The position numbers and the translations under genes are program-made. Under the pieces are notes generated by a model. That model ran no database searches. It saw only the letters and a list, made by a program, of their open reading frames with translations, and was not told where the DNA came from. A stretch of DNA of 64,000 bases from JADJPO01 sp963724535 (GTDB lineage: Bacteria; Actinomycetota; Actinomycetes; Actinomycetales; Kineosporiaceae), in the NCBI GenBank assembly GCA_963724535.1, contig CAVRVD010000013.1:186001-250000 (forward strand), in the 5' to 3' direction. This document shows, one piece after another, positions 49,017 through 58,025 of this stretch. The number at the start of each line of letters is the position of its first letter. The first letter of the stretch is position 1.

Positions 49017-49938
49017 CCCGATGGACGCCGACTCGATGGACGCCGACTCGACAGACACCGACTCGATGGACGCCGACTCGACAGACGCCGACTCGATGGA
49101 CGCCGACTCGACGGACACCGAACCGGCAGCCGAGGAGTTGAGCCCGATACTGGCCGAGCTGGCCGGCCGGGTCGGCGACCCGGACCCGGTGGTGACCAGC
49201 CGGACCCGGCTGCGCTTCGGTGAGAGTGGGCTGACCCACAGCGCCGGGCAGCTTGCCGACCTGGCGTTGTGGTGGGCCGGCGTGCGCGGTGACGACCGGG
49301 CGCCGGCACCGGAGGAGGTGCTGACCCTGCGGCTCGCCGCGACGACGGTGCCGACCGCAGGCGCCTTCGGCTGGGGCCGTGCCCTGGTCGAGCGGGCCGT
49401 GGACGCCGGCACCGACCTGGTACTGCTGTCGGCGCAGGACGACGCGGCGGCCCGGCTCGTCGCCGCCGCGGTGCTGCAGCTCGACCCGGTCGAGGCGGCC
49501 GGCTGGCCGATGGCCCGCCGCGTCGCCGACGAGGCATGGATGGGTGAGGTGCTGGCGTTGCGGGACGGGCTGTCCAGACTGCGCCGGCGCACCGACGGGA
49601 TGGGTCCGGTCGGCGCCGACGTCCTGGTGGAGGCGATGGCCGGGCCCGTGCTGGGCGCGGCCGCGGCCGTCGCGCTGACCGGCGCTGCGCGCCGGACCCC
49701 GGTCCTGCTGGACGGCGCCGGCGCGGTGGCCGCGGCCCTGCTGGCTCGCCGGGCGTCCTACCCGGCCAACCAGTGGTGGCGGCTTGCCCATCCCGGGGCC
49801 GGGGCGCCGTTCGACAAGGCGGTCGAGTCGCTCAGCCTGGTCCCCGTGCTGGACTTCGGGCTGACCCTGCAGGACGGCATCGGGGCCCGGTTGGCGCTCG
49901 CCGTGCTCACCGAGGCCGCGGGCCTGCTGGGTCGATGA
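49006..49938 (+). CDS. cobT: CobT-like phosphoribosyltransferase, divergent
   Basis: 310 residues from an ATG at 49006 (ATG at 49021 possible). The first 40 residues are a repeat of Met/Ser/Thr-Asp-Ala/Thr-Asp encoded by the 15-bp repeat. The C-terminal half is CobT-like (RRTPVLLDGAGAVAAALLA, QWWRLAHPG). The catalytic Glu of CobT, in the sequence GEGTGA, is Asp here (LQDGIGA), and the DHGV and MGIGNTT motifs of the N-terminal half are absent; the protein is also shorter than the usual 350. It may be inactive or specialised in lower-ligand attachment. ATGA overlap with cobS. Confidence 0.75.
   Translation: MDTDPMDADSMDADSTDTDSMDADSTDADSMDADSTDTEPAAEELSPILAELAGRVGDPDPVVTSRTRLRFGESGLTHSAGQLADLALWWAGVRGDDRAPAPEEVLTLRLAATTVPTAGAFGWGRALVERAVDAGTDLVLLSAQDDAAARLVAAAVLQLDPVEAAGWPMARRVADEAWMGEVLALRDGLSRLRRRTDGMGPVGADVLVEAMAGPVLGAAAAVALTGAARRTPVLLDGAGAVAAALLARRASYPANQWWRLAHPGAGAPFDKAVESLSLVPVLDFGLTLQDGIGARLALAVLTEAAGLLGR
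49021..49125 (+). repeat. 15-bp tandem repeat in cobT (seven units)
   Basis: Seven imperfect copies of a 15-base unit, ATGGACGCCGACTCG with variants starting ACAGAC or ACGGAC, all in frame. They encode an acidic (M/T)D(A/T)DS repeat before the conserved part of CobT. Copy number in such coding repeats often varies between strains. Confidence 0.85.
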
Positions 49939-50717
49939 CCTCACCCGACCCGCCGGCCGGTTCGGCCGAGGCCGCCGCCGACGCCGTTCGGCTGGCGGTC
50001 GGCACCCTGACCCGCTGGCGGGTGCCGGAGCCGCGCAGGGTGGACGTCACCCGGGCCGCCGGCGCGATGCTGCTGGCTCCGGTGGTCGGAGTCGCTCTGG
50101 GGACAGCCGGGGCGGTGCTGGCCTGGGTCGGCGGCTGGATGGGTCTGCCCGCCCTGGCGGTGGCGGCGCTACTCGTCGCCGGGTTGGCGCTGGCCTCCCG
50201 GGGGCTGCACCTGGACGGTCTGGCCGACACGGCCGACGGGCTGGGGTCGGGCCGGCCCGCACCCGGTGCGCTGGAGGTGATGCGCCGCGGCGACGTCGGA
50301 CCGATGGGGGTTGCCACCGTGGTCCTGGTGCTGCTGGCTCAGGTGGTGCTCCTCGGCCAGGCGGTGCTGGTGCACGGGGTGGCCGTCTGCGTGGTCGCCG
50401 TGGCGGCCTCTCGGCTGGCTCTGCCCTGGGCCTGTCGGCGGGGGGTCCCCGCCGCGCGCCCGGAGGGGCTCGGCGCGGCGGTGGCCGGCACAGTGCCGGT
50501 GCTCGGGGCAGCCCTGGTCTCGGTGGCGACCGCCGTCCTGGCCCTGGCCCTCCTCGGCTGGGCCGGGATCGCCGCGGTGGTCGCGGCGGTGCTGGCCAGC
50601 CTGCTGTTGACCCGGACGGTCCGGCGCCGGCTCGGCGGGATCACCGGAGACGTGCTGGGCTGGCTGGTCGAGCTGGCGCTGCTGGTCGCCGTCCTGGTCC
50701 TGGCCGCACCATGGTGA
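49935..50717 (+). CDS. cobS: Cobalamin synthase (adenosylcobinamide-GDP ribazoletransferase)
   Basis: 260 residues, start ATG overlapping the cobT stop. Membrane protein with six or more helices and the CobS signature LHLDGLADTADGLGSG followed by LEVMRRGDVGPMGV, in which the normal RDSRIG is changed to RRGDVG. It joins the lower ligand to adenosylcobinamide-GDP in the membrane, the last steps of cobalamin assembly. It closes the cobU-cobT-cobS operon. Confidence 0.9.
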   Translation: MTSPDPPAGSAEAAADAVRLAVGTLTRWRVPEPRRVDVTRAAGAMLLAPVVGVALGTAGAVLAWVGGWMGLPALAVAALLVAGLALASRGLHLDGLADTADGLGSGRPAPGALEVMRRGDVGPMGVATVVLVLLAQVVLLGQAVLVHGVAVCVVAVAASRLALPWACRRGVPAARPEGLGAAVAGTVPVLGAALVSVATAVLALALLGWAGIAAVVAAVLASLLLTRTVRRRLGGITGDVLGWLVELALLVAVLVLAAPW

Positions 50718-50757
50718 GCCGCCGGCGCACGTGGCTCGATCTGCCCTGGAGGATGCG

Positions 50758-51693
50758 ATGTTCCCCGTCGTCGTGCTCGGCAGCCTGAACGTCGACCTGG
50801 TCGTCGACCTGGACCGGCTGCCCGGTCCAGGTGAGACCCGGCTCGGCCGCGGGCATCGGCGCGAGTGCGGCGGCAAGGGTGCCAACCAGGCCGTGGCAGC
50901 GGCCCGGGCCGGGGCGCGGGTGGCGATGGTCGGCGCGGTCGGTGACGACGCCGAGGGCGAGCTGCTGCTGGACGCGCTACAGGCCGACGGCGTCGACACC
51001 CGCGCTGTGCGCCGGGCGGCGGCCACTGGCCTGGCCATGATCATGGTGGCGGACGACGGGGAGAACCTGATCGCGGTCTCCCCCGGCGCCAACGCCGAGG
51101 TCGGCTGGAGCGAGGTGGCCGCGATCGAGCACCTGCTGGCTCCGGGCGGGATCCTGCTGGCCCAGCTCGAGGTGCCGCTGGCCACGGTGGTCGCGGCAGC
51201 GGGCGCCTGCCGGGCGCGTGCGGGCCGGGTCGTGGTCAACCCGAGCCCGGCGCCGGCACAAGCCAGGGACCTGGACCAGCTGCTGGGGCTGACCGACGTC
51301 GTGGTCGTCAACGAGAGCGAGGCGCAGGCCCTGTCCGGCATCGCGACCGGGGCGGCCCCCGGGATCGGGCCGGACTGGCCACGGCGCGCGGCAGAGGTGC
51401 TGCGCGAGAAAGGGTCCGGAGCCGTCGTGGTGACCCTCGGCGCCAGGGGCTGCCTGGTGGTGGACGGCGGCGGTGCGCACCCGGTGCCTGCCGTGCCCGT
51501 CATCGCCGTCGATGCGGTCGCCGCCGGTGACTCCTTCCTCGGCGCGCTGGTCTGCGAGCTCAGCCGCGGGCGGTCCTTGGCCGAGGCCACCCGGGTCGGT
51601 TCAGCGGCGGGCGCGCTGGCGGTCAGCCGGGCCGGGGCGCAGGCGTCGATCCCGCACCGCGCCGAGATCGAGACGCTGCTCGCGGGGGGCTGA
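50758..51693 (+). CDS. rbsK: PfkB-family ribokinase-like sugar kinase
   Basis: 311 residues from an ATG at 50758 with GGAGG five bases upstream. First signature GGKGANQAVAAARAGA and second AVDAVAAGDSFLGALV, where the normal Thr-G-A-GD is replaced by A-A-GD, keeping the catalytic Asp. VNESEAQALSG matches ribokinases. The substrate is likely ribose or a related pentose. Only 40 bases separate it from cobS, so it may be read with the cobalamin genes. Confidence 0.85.
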   Translation: MFPVVVLGSLNVDLVVDLDRLPGPGETRLGRGHRRECGGKGANQAVAAARAGARVAMVGAVGDDAEGELLLDALQADGVDTRAVRRAAATGLAMIMVADDGENLIAVSPGANAEVGWSEVAAIEHLLAPGGILLAQLEVPLATVVAAAGACRARAGRVVVNPSPAPAQARDLDQLLGLTDVVVVNESEAQALSGIATGAAPGIGPDWPRRAAEVLREKGSGAVVVTLGARGCLVVDGGGAHPVPAVPVIAVDAVAAGDSFLGALVCELSRGRSLAEATRVGSAAGALAVSRAGAQASIPHRAEIETLLAGG

Positions 51694-51702
51694 GCCGGCT
51701 GG

Positions 51703-52872
51703 TCAGTCCTGGCGGACGTTGGTCTGCACGAACGGCGGGTTGACCACCTGGCATCGCAACCGCCGGCCCCGGACGTCCAGGCCCACCTCGGACCCGACCG
51801 GCACCGACCGGTCCAGCAACGCCAGGGCGACGCCCTGGCCGAGGGTCGGCGAGAACGTGCCGGACGTCGTCCGGCCGACGCCGGTGGAGTCGCCGCCGGT
51901 GCCGCCACCGGCGAGCACCGTCATCCCGGCCCGGGGCACACCCCGGTCCAGGGCGAGCAGGCCGCGGGCGATCGGACCGTCCTTGCGCTCGCGCTGGGCC
52001 AGGAGTGCCTCCCGGCCCCAGAACGCCGGCTTGTCCCAGCCGACCGCCCAGCCGAGCCGGGCCATCACCGGGCTGATCTGCAGCGACAGGTCCTGCCCGT
52101 GCAGCGGGTACCCCATCTCGGTGCGCAGCGTGTCCCGCGCCCCGAGCCCCACCGGCAGGCCCCCCTCGGCACGCACCTGCTCGAGCACCGCGTCCCAGAC
52201 GCGGCCGGCGATCTCGCTCGGCGGCAACAGCTCGTAGCCGCGCTCGCCCGTGTACCCGGTCCGGCACACCGTCATCGGGACACCGTCGAAGTCGGCCTCG
52301 ACGAAGTGCATGTAGTCGTGTCCGCTGGGCAGCTGGAGGGCCTCGAGCACCTCGTCGCTGCGCGGCCCCTGGACCGCCAGGACGCCGAAGTCGGTGTGCC
52401 GGTTGCGGACGGTGACCGCCTCCGGAGCGGCCTCGGCGAGCCGGTGGGCAACCTCGGCGCAGTTCGCGGCGTTCGGCACCAGCAGCACGTCCTGCCGGGA
52501 GCGCAGGTAGACGATCAGGTCGTCGACGGTGCCGCCGTCCTCGGCGCAGCACAAGGTGTACTGGGCCTGGCCGGGCGAGATCCTGGCCAGGGCGTTGGTC
52601 AGGCAGGAGTCGACCAGCTCGGCCGCCCCCGGTCCGGACACCTCAACCTTGCCCAGGTGGCTGACGTCGAACAGGCCGACCCGCTCGCGCACGACCCGAT
52701 GCTCGCGCAGCACCCCGGCCCCGGCGTACTCGATCGGCATCAGCCAGCCGCCGAAGTCGGCGGTCTTGGCGCCGAGGTCCTGGTGTCGGTCGAACAGGGC
52801 CGTGCGCCGCAGCCCGTCGGGCGCCGGCCCGCTCGGGTCGGCCGGCGTTGCGCTCACCGTCGAGTCGCTCAT
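51703..52872 (-). CDS. gcvT: Aminomethyltransferase (glycine cleavage T protein)
   Basis: 389 residues. Family pieces are FGGWLMPIEYAG, VGLFDVSHLGKVEVSGP, the folate-binding FVEADFDGVPMTVCRTGYTG, and RDTLRTEMGYPLHGQDL. The catalytic Asp and Arg positions are kept. It moves the methylene group of glycine to tetrahydrofolate. No gcvH or gcvP is nearby. Divergent from pepB with 34 bases between. Confidence 0.95.
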   Translation of the reverse strand: MSDSTVSATPADPSGPAPDGLRRTALFDRHQDLGAKTADFGGWLMPIEYAGAGVLREHRVVRERVGLFDVSHLGKVEVSGPGAAELVDSCLTNALARISPGQAQYTLCCAEDGGTVDDLIVYLRSRQDVLLVPNAANCAEVAHRLAEAAPEAVTVRNRHTDFGVLAVQGPRSDEVLEALQLPSGHDYMHFVEADFDGVPMTVCRTGYTGERGYELLPPSEIAGRVWDAVLEQVRAEGGLPVGLGARDTLRTEMGYPLHGQDLSLQISPVMARLGWAVGWDKPAFWGREALLAQRERKDGPIARGLLALDRGVPRAGMTVLAGGGTGGDSTGVGRTTSGTFSPTLGQGVALALLDRSVPVGSEVGLDVRGRRLRCQVVNPPFVQTNVRQD

Positions 52873-52906
52873 GCCGGCAACCTATCGGGCTGGCTACAGT
52901 CCGCAC

Positions 52907-54502
52907 GTGGCTACGACCCGTGATGAGTCCTCCGGCCGGTCCAAGGACCGCGCTCGCCCCGCCGTCCGGCCGGGTACCCCGACCCTGACCCTGTCGGCCC
53001 GCAACCCGGCCGCCGCGGCAGTCGACGCGGTGATCGTGGCCGTTGCGCGCACCGCCTCCGGGCCGCGTCTGCTGGCGCCGTCGTCGCTGCCGCCCGCCCT
53101 GGTGCGGCGGCTCCGCTCGGCGTTGGTTCCGCTGGGCGTGACCGGGGACGCCGACCAGGTCGTCCGGCTCACCACGGACGGTGCGCTGAAGGCTCCCGTG
53201 GTGGTGCTGACCGGCATCGGCCGACTGGGCGGCACGCGGTCGCGTCCGGCACCCGAGGCACTGCGCCGGGCCGCAGGCGCGGCCACCCGCAGCCTGCCCG
53301 GCAGCGCGTCGGTGGCGCTGGCGATGCCGACCGAGGACGCCGACGCGCTGGCAGCGGTCACCGAGGGCGCCCTGCTCGGCGCCTACGCCTTCATCCGCTA
53401 CCGCGGTCGTGGTGGCGGCGACGAGCCGCCGAAGGGACCGGTGCGGTCGGTGACGGTGCTCACCGAGCGGGCCCGCACCCGCGACGTCCAGATGCTCGCC
53501 CGGCGTGCCCAGGTGCTGGCGGAGGCAGTGCACACCGCCCGCGACCTGGTGAACACCCCGCCCTCGGACCTGTTCCCGCACGCCTTCGCCGAGCACGCGC
53601 AGGACACGGCGGCGCCGTGGCCGATCGCCGTCCGGGTGCTCGACGAGAGGAAGCTGGCCCGGGGCGGCTACGGCGGCCTGCTCGGCGTCGGCAAGGGCTC
53701 GGCCCGCCCGCCGCGGCTGGTGCACCTGGACTACGCACCGGCCGAGGCCGTGGGCCACGTCGCCCTGGTCGGCAAGGGGATCACCTTCGACACCGGCGGC
53801 ATCTCGCTCAAGCCGCCGGCCGGCATGGAGGCGATGAAGAGCGACATGTCCGGGGCCGCGGCGGTCCTGGGCGCCGTGGTGGCTGTCGCGCGGCTCGGGT
53901 TGCCGGTGCGGGTCCAGGGCTGGCTGGCGCTGGCCGAGAACATGCCGTCCGGGACGGCGCAGCGTCCCTCCGACGTCCTGACCATGCGCGGTGGGACGAC
54001 CGTGGAGGTGCTGAACACCGATGCGGAGGGTCGGCTGGTGCTGGCCGACGCGCTGGTCGACGCCAGCGCCTGCGCGCCGGACCTGATCGTCGACGTCGCC
54101 ACCCTGACCGGGGCCCAGATGGTTGCCCTGGGCAACCGGGTGAGCGCGGTGATGGGCAACGACGACGCGCTGCGGGACCGGGTACACCGCCTCGCGGAGG
54201 CGGCCGGGGAGCAGTTCTGGCCGATGCCCCTGCCCCAAGAGCTGCGCGCGAGCATGGACTCACCGGTCGCCGACATCGCCAACATGGGCGAGAAGTTTGG
54301 CGGCATGCTGGTGGCCGGGTTGTTCCTGGCCGAGTTCGTCGGCACCCGCGAGGGCAGCAAGGACCCCATCCCGTGGGCCCACCTGGACATCGCCGGTCCG
54401 GCCTTCAACTCGGGCAGCGCCCACGGGTACACCCCGGTCGGCGGCACCGGCGTGGCGGTGCGGACCCTGGTCCGGTTGGTCGAGGACGTCGCCCACGGCT
54501 GA
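52907..54502 (+). CDS. pepB: Leucyl aminopeptidase (M17)
   Basis: 531 residues from a GTG at 52907. The N-terminal macro-like domain is followed by the catalytic domain with GKGITFDTGGISLKP, the metal site KSDMSGAAAVLGA and the family signature NTDAEGRLVLADAL. Binds two Mn or Zn ions; cytoplasmic hexamer that removes N-terminal residues from peptides. The N-terminus before residue 20 is low complexity and rich in Arg/Ser. In mycobacteria this is Rv2213, next to gcvT as here. Confidence 0.95.
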   Translation: MATTRDESSGRSKDRARPAVRPGTPTLTLSARNPAAAAVDAVIVAVARTASGPRLLAPSSLPPALVRRLRSALVPLGVTGDADQVVRLTTDGALKAPVVVLTGIGRLGGTRSRPAPEALRRAAGAATRSLPGSASVALAMPTEDADALAAVTEGALLGAYAFIRYRGRGGGDEPPKGPVRSVTVLTERARTRDVQMLARRAQVLAEAVHTARDLVNTPPSDLFPHAFAEHAQDTAAPWPIAVRVLDERKLARGGYGGLLGVGKGSARPPRLVHLDYAPAEAVGHVALVGKGITFDTGGISLKPPAGMEAMKSDMSGAAAVLGAVVAVARLGLPVRVQGWLALAENMPSGTAQRPSDVLTMRGGTTVEVLNTDAEGRLVLADALVDASACAPDLIVDVATLTGAQMVALGNRVSAVMGNDDALRDRVHRLAEAAGEQFWPMPLPQELRASMDSPVADIANMGEKFGGMLVAGLFLAEFVGTREGSKDPIPWAHLDIAGPAFNSGSAHGYTPVGGTGVAVRTLVRLVEDVAHG

Positions 54503-54720
54503 GCCGCTCGGTACGGACCCCTCCCCCGGTGACCGTCGGCGACCCCGGCGACTCCGGCGACCCGCGCACAGGCGACCTCCTGTCGATCCCACGGCCACGC
54601 CAGGGTGACCCGTCCGAGGCGTAGTGACAGGATGACCTCCACGTCCTCGACAACACATGTCCTGGCCTGCGCCGGGGCGCAGCCCGACTCCATCCGCTCG
54701 CAACACAAAGGGAGCCATCC

Positions 54721-56106
54721 GTGACAGATGCCGACGGTTCGGTCTTCGACCTGGTGATCCTGGGAGGTGGCAGCGGCGGCTACGCGGCCGCGCTGCGCGG
54801 CGCGGAGCTGGGGCTGACGGTGGCCCTGGTGGAGCGGGACAAGCTCGGCGGGACCTGCCTGCATCGTGGGTGCATCCCGACCAAGGCGCTGCTGCACGCC
54901 GCCGAGGTCGCCGACGTCGCCCGCGAGGGCGAGCAGTTCGGGGTGCACACCCGGCTGGAGTCGATCGACATGGGCAAGGTCAACTCCTACAAGGACGGCG
55001 TCGTCGGCCGGCTCCACAAGGGCCTGCAGGGGCTGGTGAAGAGCAAGTCGATCACCTACGTCGAGGCCGAGGGTCGGCTGGTCGCCCCGGACACCGTCGA
55101 GGCCGCCGGACGGCGGCTGACCGGGCGCAACGTCGTCCTGGCCACCGGGTCCTACGCTCGGTCGCTTCCGGGTCTGGAGATCGGCGGCCGAGTGATGACC
55201 AGCGACCAGGCGCTGACCCTGGACCTGGTCCCGAACAGCGTGATCGTGCTCGGCGGCGGCGTGATCGGGGTCGAGTTCGCCAGCGTCTGGCGCTCCTTCG
55301 GGGCCGAGGTGACCATCGTCGAGGCGTTGCCGCGGCTGGTCCCCGCCGAGGATGAGGCCTGCTCGAAGGCCCTGGAGCGGGCGTTCCGCAAGCGCAAGAT
55401 CGCGTTCAAGACCGGGGCGCGCTTCTCCGGCGTCACCCAGGACGACAGCGGGGTCTCGGTGTCCCTGGAGTCCGGCGACACCCTCCGTGCGGACCTTCTG
55501 CTGGTGGCCGTCGGCCGCGGCCCGGTCACCGACGGCTTCGGCTACGAGGAGGCCGGGGTCGCCATGGACCGCGGCTTCGTCCTCACCGACGAGCGGCTGC
55601 GGACCAACGTCCAGGGCGTCTACGCCGTGGGCGACATCGTGCCCGGGCTGCAGCTGGCCCACCGCGGCTTCGCCCAGGGCATCTTCGTCGCCGAGGAGGT
55701 CGCGGGGCTGGCGCCGGCGCCCATCGTCGAGACCGGCATCCCGCGGGTGACCTACTGCGAGCCGGAGGTCGCCTCGGTCGGGCTCACCGAGGCTCAGGCC
55801 AAGGAGCAGCACGGCGCGGACAACGTCCAGGCCTACGAGTACAACCTCGGCGGCAACGGCAAGAGCCAGATCCTGGCCACCACCGGGTTCGTGAAGCTGG
55901 TCCGGGTGAAGGACGGTCCCGTGGTCGGCGTCCACATGGTCGGGGCGAGGATGGGCGAGCAGGTCGGTGAGGCCCAGCTCATCGTCAACTGGGAGGCCTT
56001 CCCCGAGGAGGTCGCCGCGCTCGTGCACGCCCATCCGACCCAGAACGAGTCCATGGGCGAAGCACACCTGGCCCTGGCCGGCAAGCCGCTACACGCCCAC
56101 GCCTGA
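54721..56106 (+). CDS. lpdA: Dihydrolipoamide dehydrogenase (E3)
   Basis: 461 residues from a GTG at 54721 with GGGAG upstream. FAD loop ILGGGSGGYAAALRGA, redox disulfide Cys46-x4-Cys51 in GGTCLHRGCIPTK, NAD loop VLGGGVIGVEFAS and the C-terminal catalytic His-Glu in HAHPTQNESM. It reoxidises lipoyl groups of the E2 subunit encoded next. About 92 bases separate it from sucB; the two are probably one operon. Confidence 0.97.
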   Translation: MTDADGSVFDLVILGGGSGGYAAALRGAELGLTVALVERDKLGGTCLHRGCIPTKALLHAAEVADVAREGEQFGVHTRLESIDMGKVNSYKDGVVGRLHKGLQGLVKSKSITYVEAEGRLVAPDTVEAAGRRLTGRNVVLATGSYARSLPGLEIGGRVMTSDQALTLDLVPNSVIVLGGGVIGVEFASVWRSFGAEVTIVEALPRLVPAEDEACSKALERAFRKRKIAFKTGARFSGVTQDDSGVSVSLESGDTLRADLLLVAVGRGPVTDGFGYEEAGVAMDRGFVLTDERLRTNVQGVYAVGDIVPGLQLAHRGFAQGIFVAEEVAGLAPAPIVETGIPRVTYCEPEVASVGLTEAQAKEQHGADNVQAYEYNLGGNGKSQILATTGFVKLVRVKDGPVVGVHMVGARMGEQVGEAQLIVNWEAFPEEVAALVHAHPTQNESMGEAHLALAGKPLHAHA

Positions 56107-56198
56107 CCAGCCAGCCCCCACCCGCAGTCACCCGTCCACCCCGGGCCGGGCTCCAGCACCGGCCACTCGAACTGGAACTCGAAGGAGAGCACCCGACC

Positions 56199-58004
56199 AT
56201 GGCCGACTCCGTGCAGATGCCCGCCCTGGGCGAGAGCGTCACCGAGGGCACCGTCACTCGCTGGCTCAAGCAGGTCGGGGAACGGATCGAAATCGACGAG
56301 CCGCTGCTGGAGGTCTCCACCGACAAGGTCGACACCGAGATCCCCTCCCCGATCGCCGGCGTCCTCGAGGAGATCCTGGTCGCCGAGGACGAGACCGTCG
56401 CCGTGGGCACCGAGCTGGCCCGGATCGGCGGCGGCGAGGCGGGCTCGGACACGGCACGGCAGGATGGCACGGCACAGCAGGATGGACAGCAGGACCAGTC
56501 CGAGCCTGAGCCTGCTCCGGCCGCGTCGCAGCCGGAGCAGGTGCCGGCCGAGGCGCCGTCCACCGAGACCTCCGAGCCGGCCCCCGCCCCGTCGGCACCC
56601 ACCGGCGGGGGCGACGGCGAGGGGGCCGAGGGCGGGACGACGGTGCAGATGCCGGCGCTCGGTGAAAGCGTCACCGAGGGCACGGTCACCCGGTGGCTCA
56701 AGCAGGTCGGCGACGACGTCGCGGTCGACGAGCCACTGCTGGAGGTCTCCACCGACAAGGTGGACACCGAGATCCCCTCCCCGGTCGGTGGCCGACTCAG
56801 CAGGATCCTGGTCAACGAGGACGAGACGGTTCCGGTGGGGGCCGACCTCGCCGTGGTCGGCGGTTCCGGTGGCGCGTCTGCCCCCGCCCAGCCGGAGGCG
56901 AAGCAGCCCGAGCCCCAGGCGACACAGCCCGCCCCCGAGCCGAAGCCCACACCCGCGCCCGAGCCCACACCCGCGCCAGCGCCCGCACCCACACCCGCAC
57001 CCACACCGACGCCCCCGGCGCGCGAAGCGAGGCCGGCGGCGACCGGGACGGCCGGCGACAACTCCGCCTACATGACCCCGCTGGTACGTCGGATGGCTGC
57101 CGAGCGAGGGGTGGACCTGTCCCTGGTCACGGGCACCGGCGTCGGTGGGCGGATCCGCAAACAGGACGTGCTGGAGGCCGCTGAGGCAGCCCGGAAGGCA
57201 CAGCAGGTCCAGCCCGCGGCCCAGCCCGCGCAACCGGCGGCCGCCGCGCCGTCGGCGCCGGCCAAGGCACCCGCCGAGGTGTCCCCGCTTCGCGGCCAGA
57301 CGGTGGCGATGACCCGACTGCGCAAGGTGATCGCCCAGCGGATGGTCGAGTCGCTGCAGGTTTCCGCCCAGCTGACCACGGTGATGGAGGTGGACGTCAC
57401 CCGGATCGCCCGGTTGCGCGAGGCCGCCAAGGCCGACTTCGGCGCCCGAGAGGGCGTGAAGCTGTCGTTCATGCCGTTCTTCGCGTTGGCCACGGTGGAG
57501 GCGCTGAAGCAGTTCCCGATGCTCAACGCCAGTGTCGAGGGCGACCAGATCACCTACCACGACCGCGAGCACCTCGGCGTGGCCGTCGACACCGAGCGGG
57601 GCCTGCTGGTGCCGGTGATCCGGGACGCCGGTGACCTCAACATCGCCGGCATCGCGCGCAAGATCGCCGAGCTGGCCGACCGGACCCGCAACAACAAGAT
57701 CACCCCGGACGAGCTCGGCGGTGGCACGTTCACGTTGACCAACACCGGCAGCCGTGGTGCGCTGTTCGACACCCCGATCATCAACCAGCCGCAGACCGGC
57801 ATCCTCGGCACCGGTGCCGTGATCCGCCGTCCGGTCGTGGTTGCGGCCGAGGACGGTGGGGAGACGATCGCGATCAGGTCGATGTGCTACCTGGCGCTGT
57901 CCTACGACCACCGGATCGTGGACGGCGCGGATGCCGCTCGGTTCCTGGCGGCCCTCAAGGAAAGGCTCGAGGAGGGCTCCTTCGAGGCCGACCTGGGGCT
58001 ATGA
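56199..58004 (+). CDS. sucB: Dihydrolipoyl acyltransferase E2 with two lipoyl domains
   Basis: 601 residues. Two lipoyl domains with the modified lysines Lys43 and Lys187, each in VSTDKVDTEIPSP; long Pro/Ala/Glu linkers (about 90-145 and 225-285); an E3-binding domain (AYMTPLVRRMAAERGVDLSL); and the catalytic domain with SYDHRIVDGADAARFL. It is the core of pyruvate and/or 2-oxoglutarate dehydrogenase; in mycobacteria the neighbour of pepB is DlaT, used for pyruvate and also as part of peroxynitrite defence. Which complex this serves cannot be told here. Confidence 0.95.
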   Translation: MADSVQMPALGESVTEGTVTRWLKQVGERIEIDEPLLEVSTDKVDTEIPSPIAGVLEEILVAEDETVAVGTELARIGGGEAGSDTARQDGTAQQDGQQDQSEPEPAPAASQPEQVPAEAPSTETSEPAPAPSAPTGGGDGEGAEGGTTVQMPALGESVTEGTVTRWLKQVGDDVAVDEPLLEVSTDKVDTEIPSPVGGRLSRILVNEDETVPVGADLAVVGGSGGASAPAQPEAKQPEPQATQPAPEPKPTPAPEPTPAPAPAPTPAPTPTPPAREARPAATGTAGDNSAYMTPLVRRMAAERGVDLSLVTGTGVGGRIRKQDVLEAAEAARKAQQVQPAAQPAQPAAAAPSAPAKAPAEVSPLRGQTVAMTRLRKVIAQRMVESLQVSAQLTTVMEVDVTRIARLREAAKADFGAREGVKLSFMPFFALATVEALKQFPMLNASVEGDQITYHDREHLGVAVDTERGLLVPVIRDAGDLNIAGIARKIAELADRTRNNKITPDELGGGTFTLTNTGSRGALFDTPIINQPQTGILGTGAVIRRPVVVAAEDGGETIAIRSMCYLALSYDHRIVDGADAARFLAALKERLEEGSFEADLGL

Positions 58005-58025
58005 GGGCGCCGCGACGGAGGTGAC

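Noticed and set aside
49021..49125. CRISPR-like or regulatory repeat array
   Set aside because: Units are 15 bases with no spacers, all in frame inside cobT.
55833..57911. Minus-strand open frame of almost 700 codons opposite lpdA and sucB
   Set aside because: It mirrors the Pro/Ala linkers and lipoyl domains of sucB (Gly/Arg repeats) and has no family motif or ribosome site.
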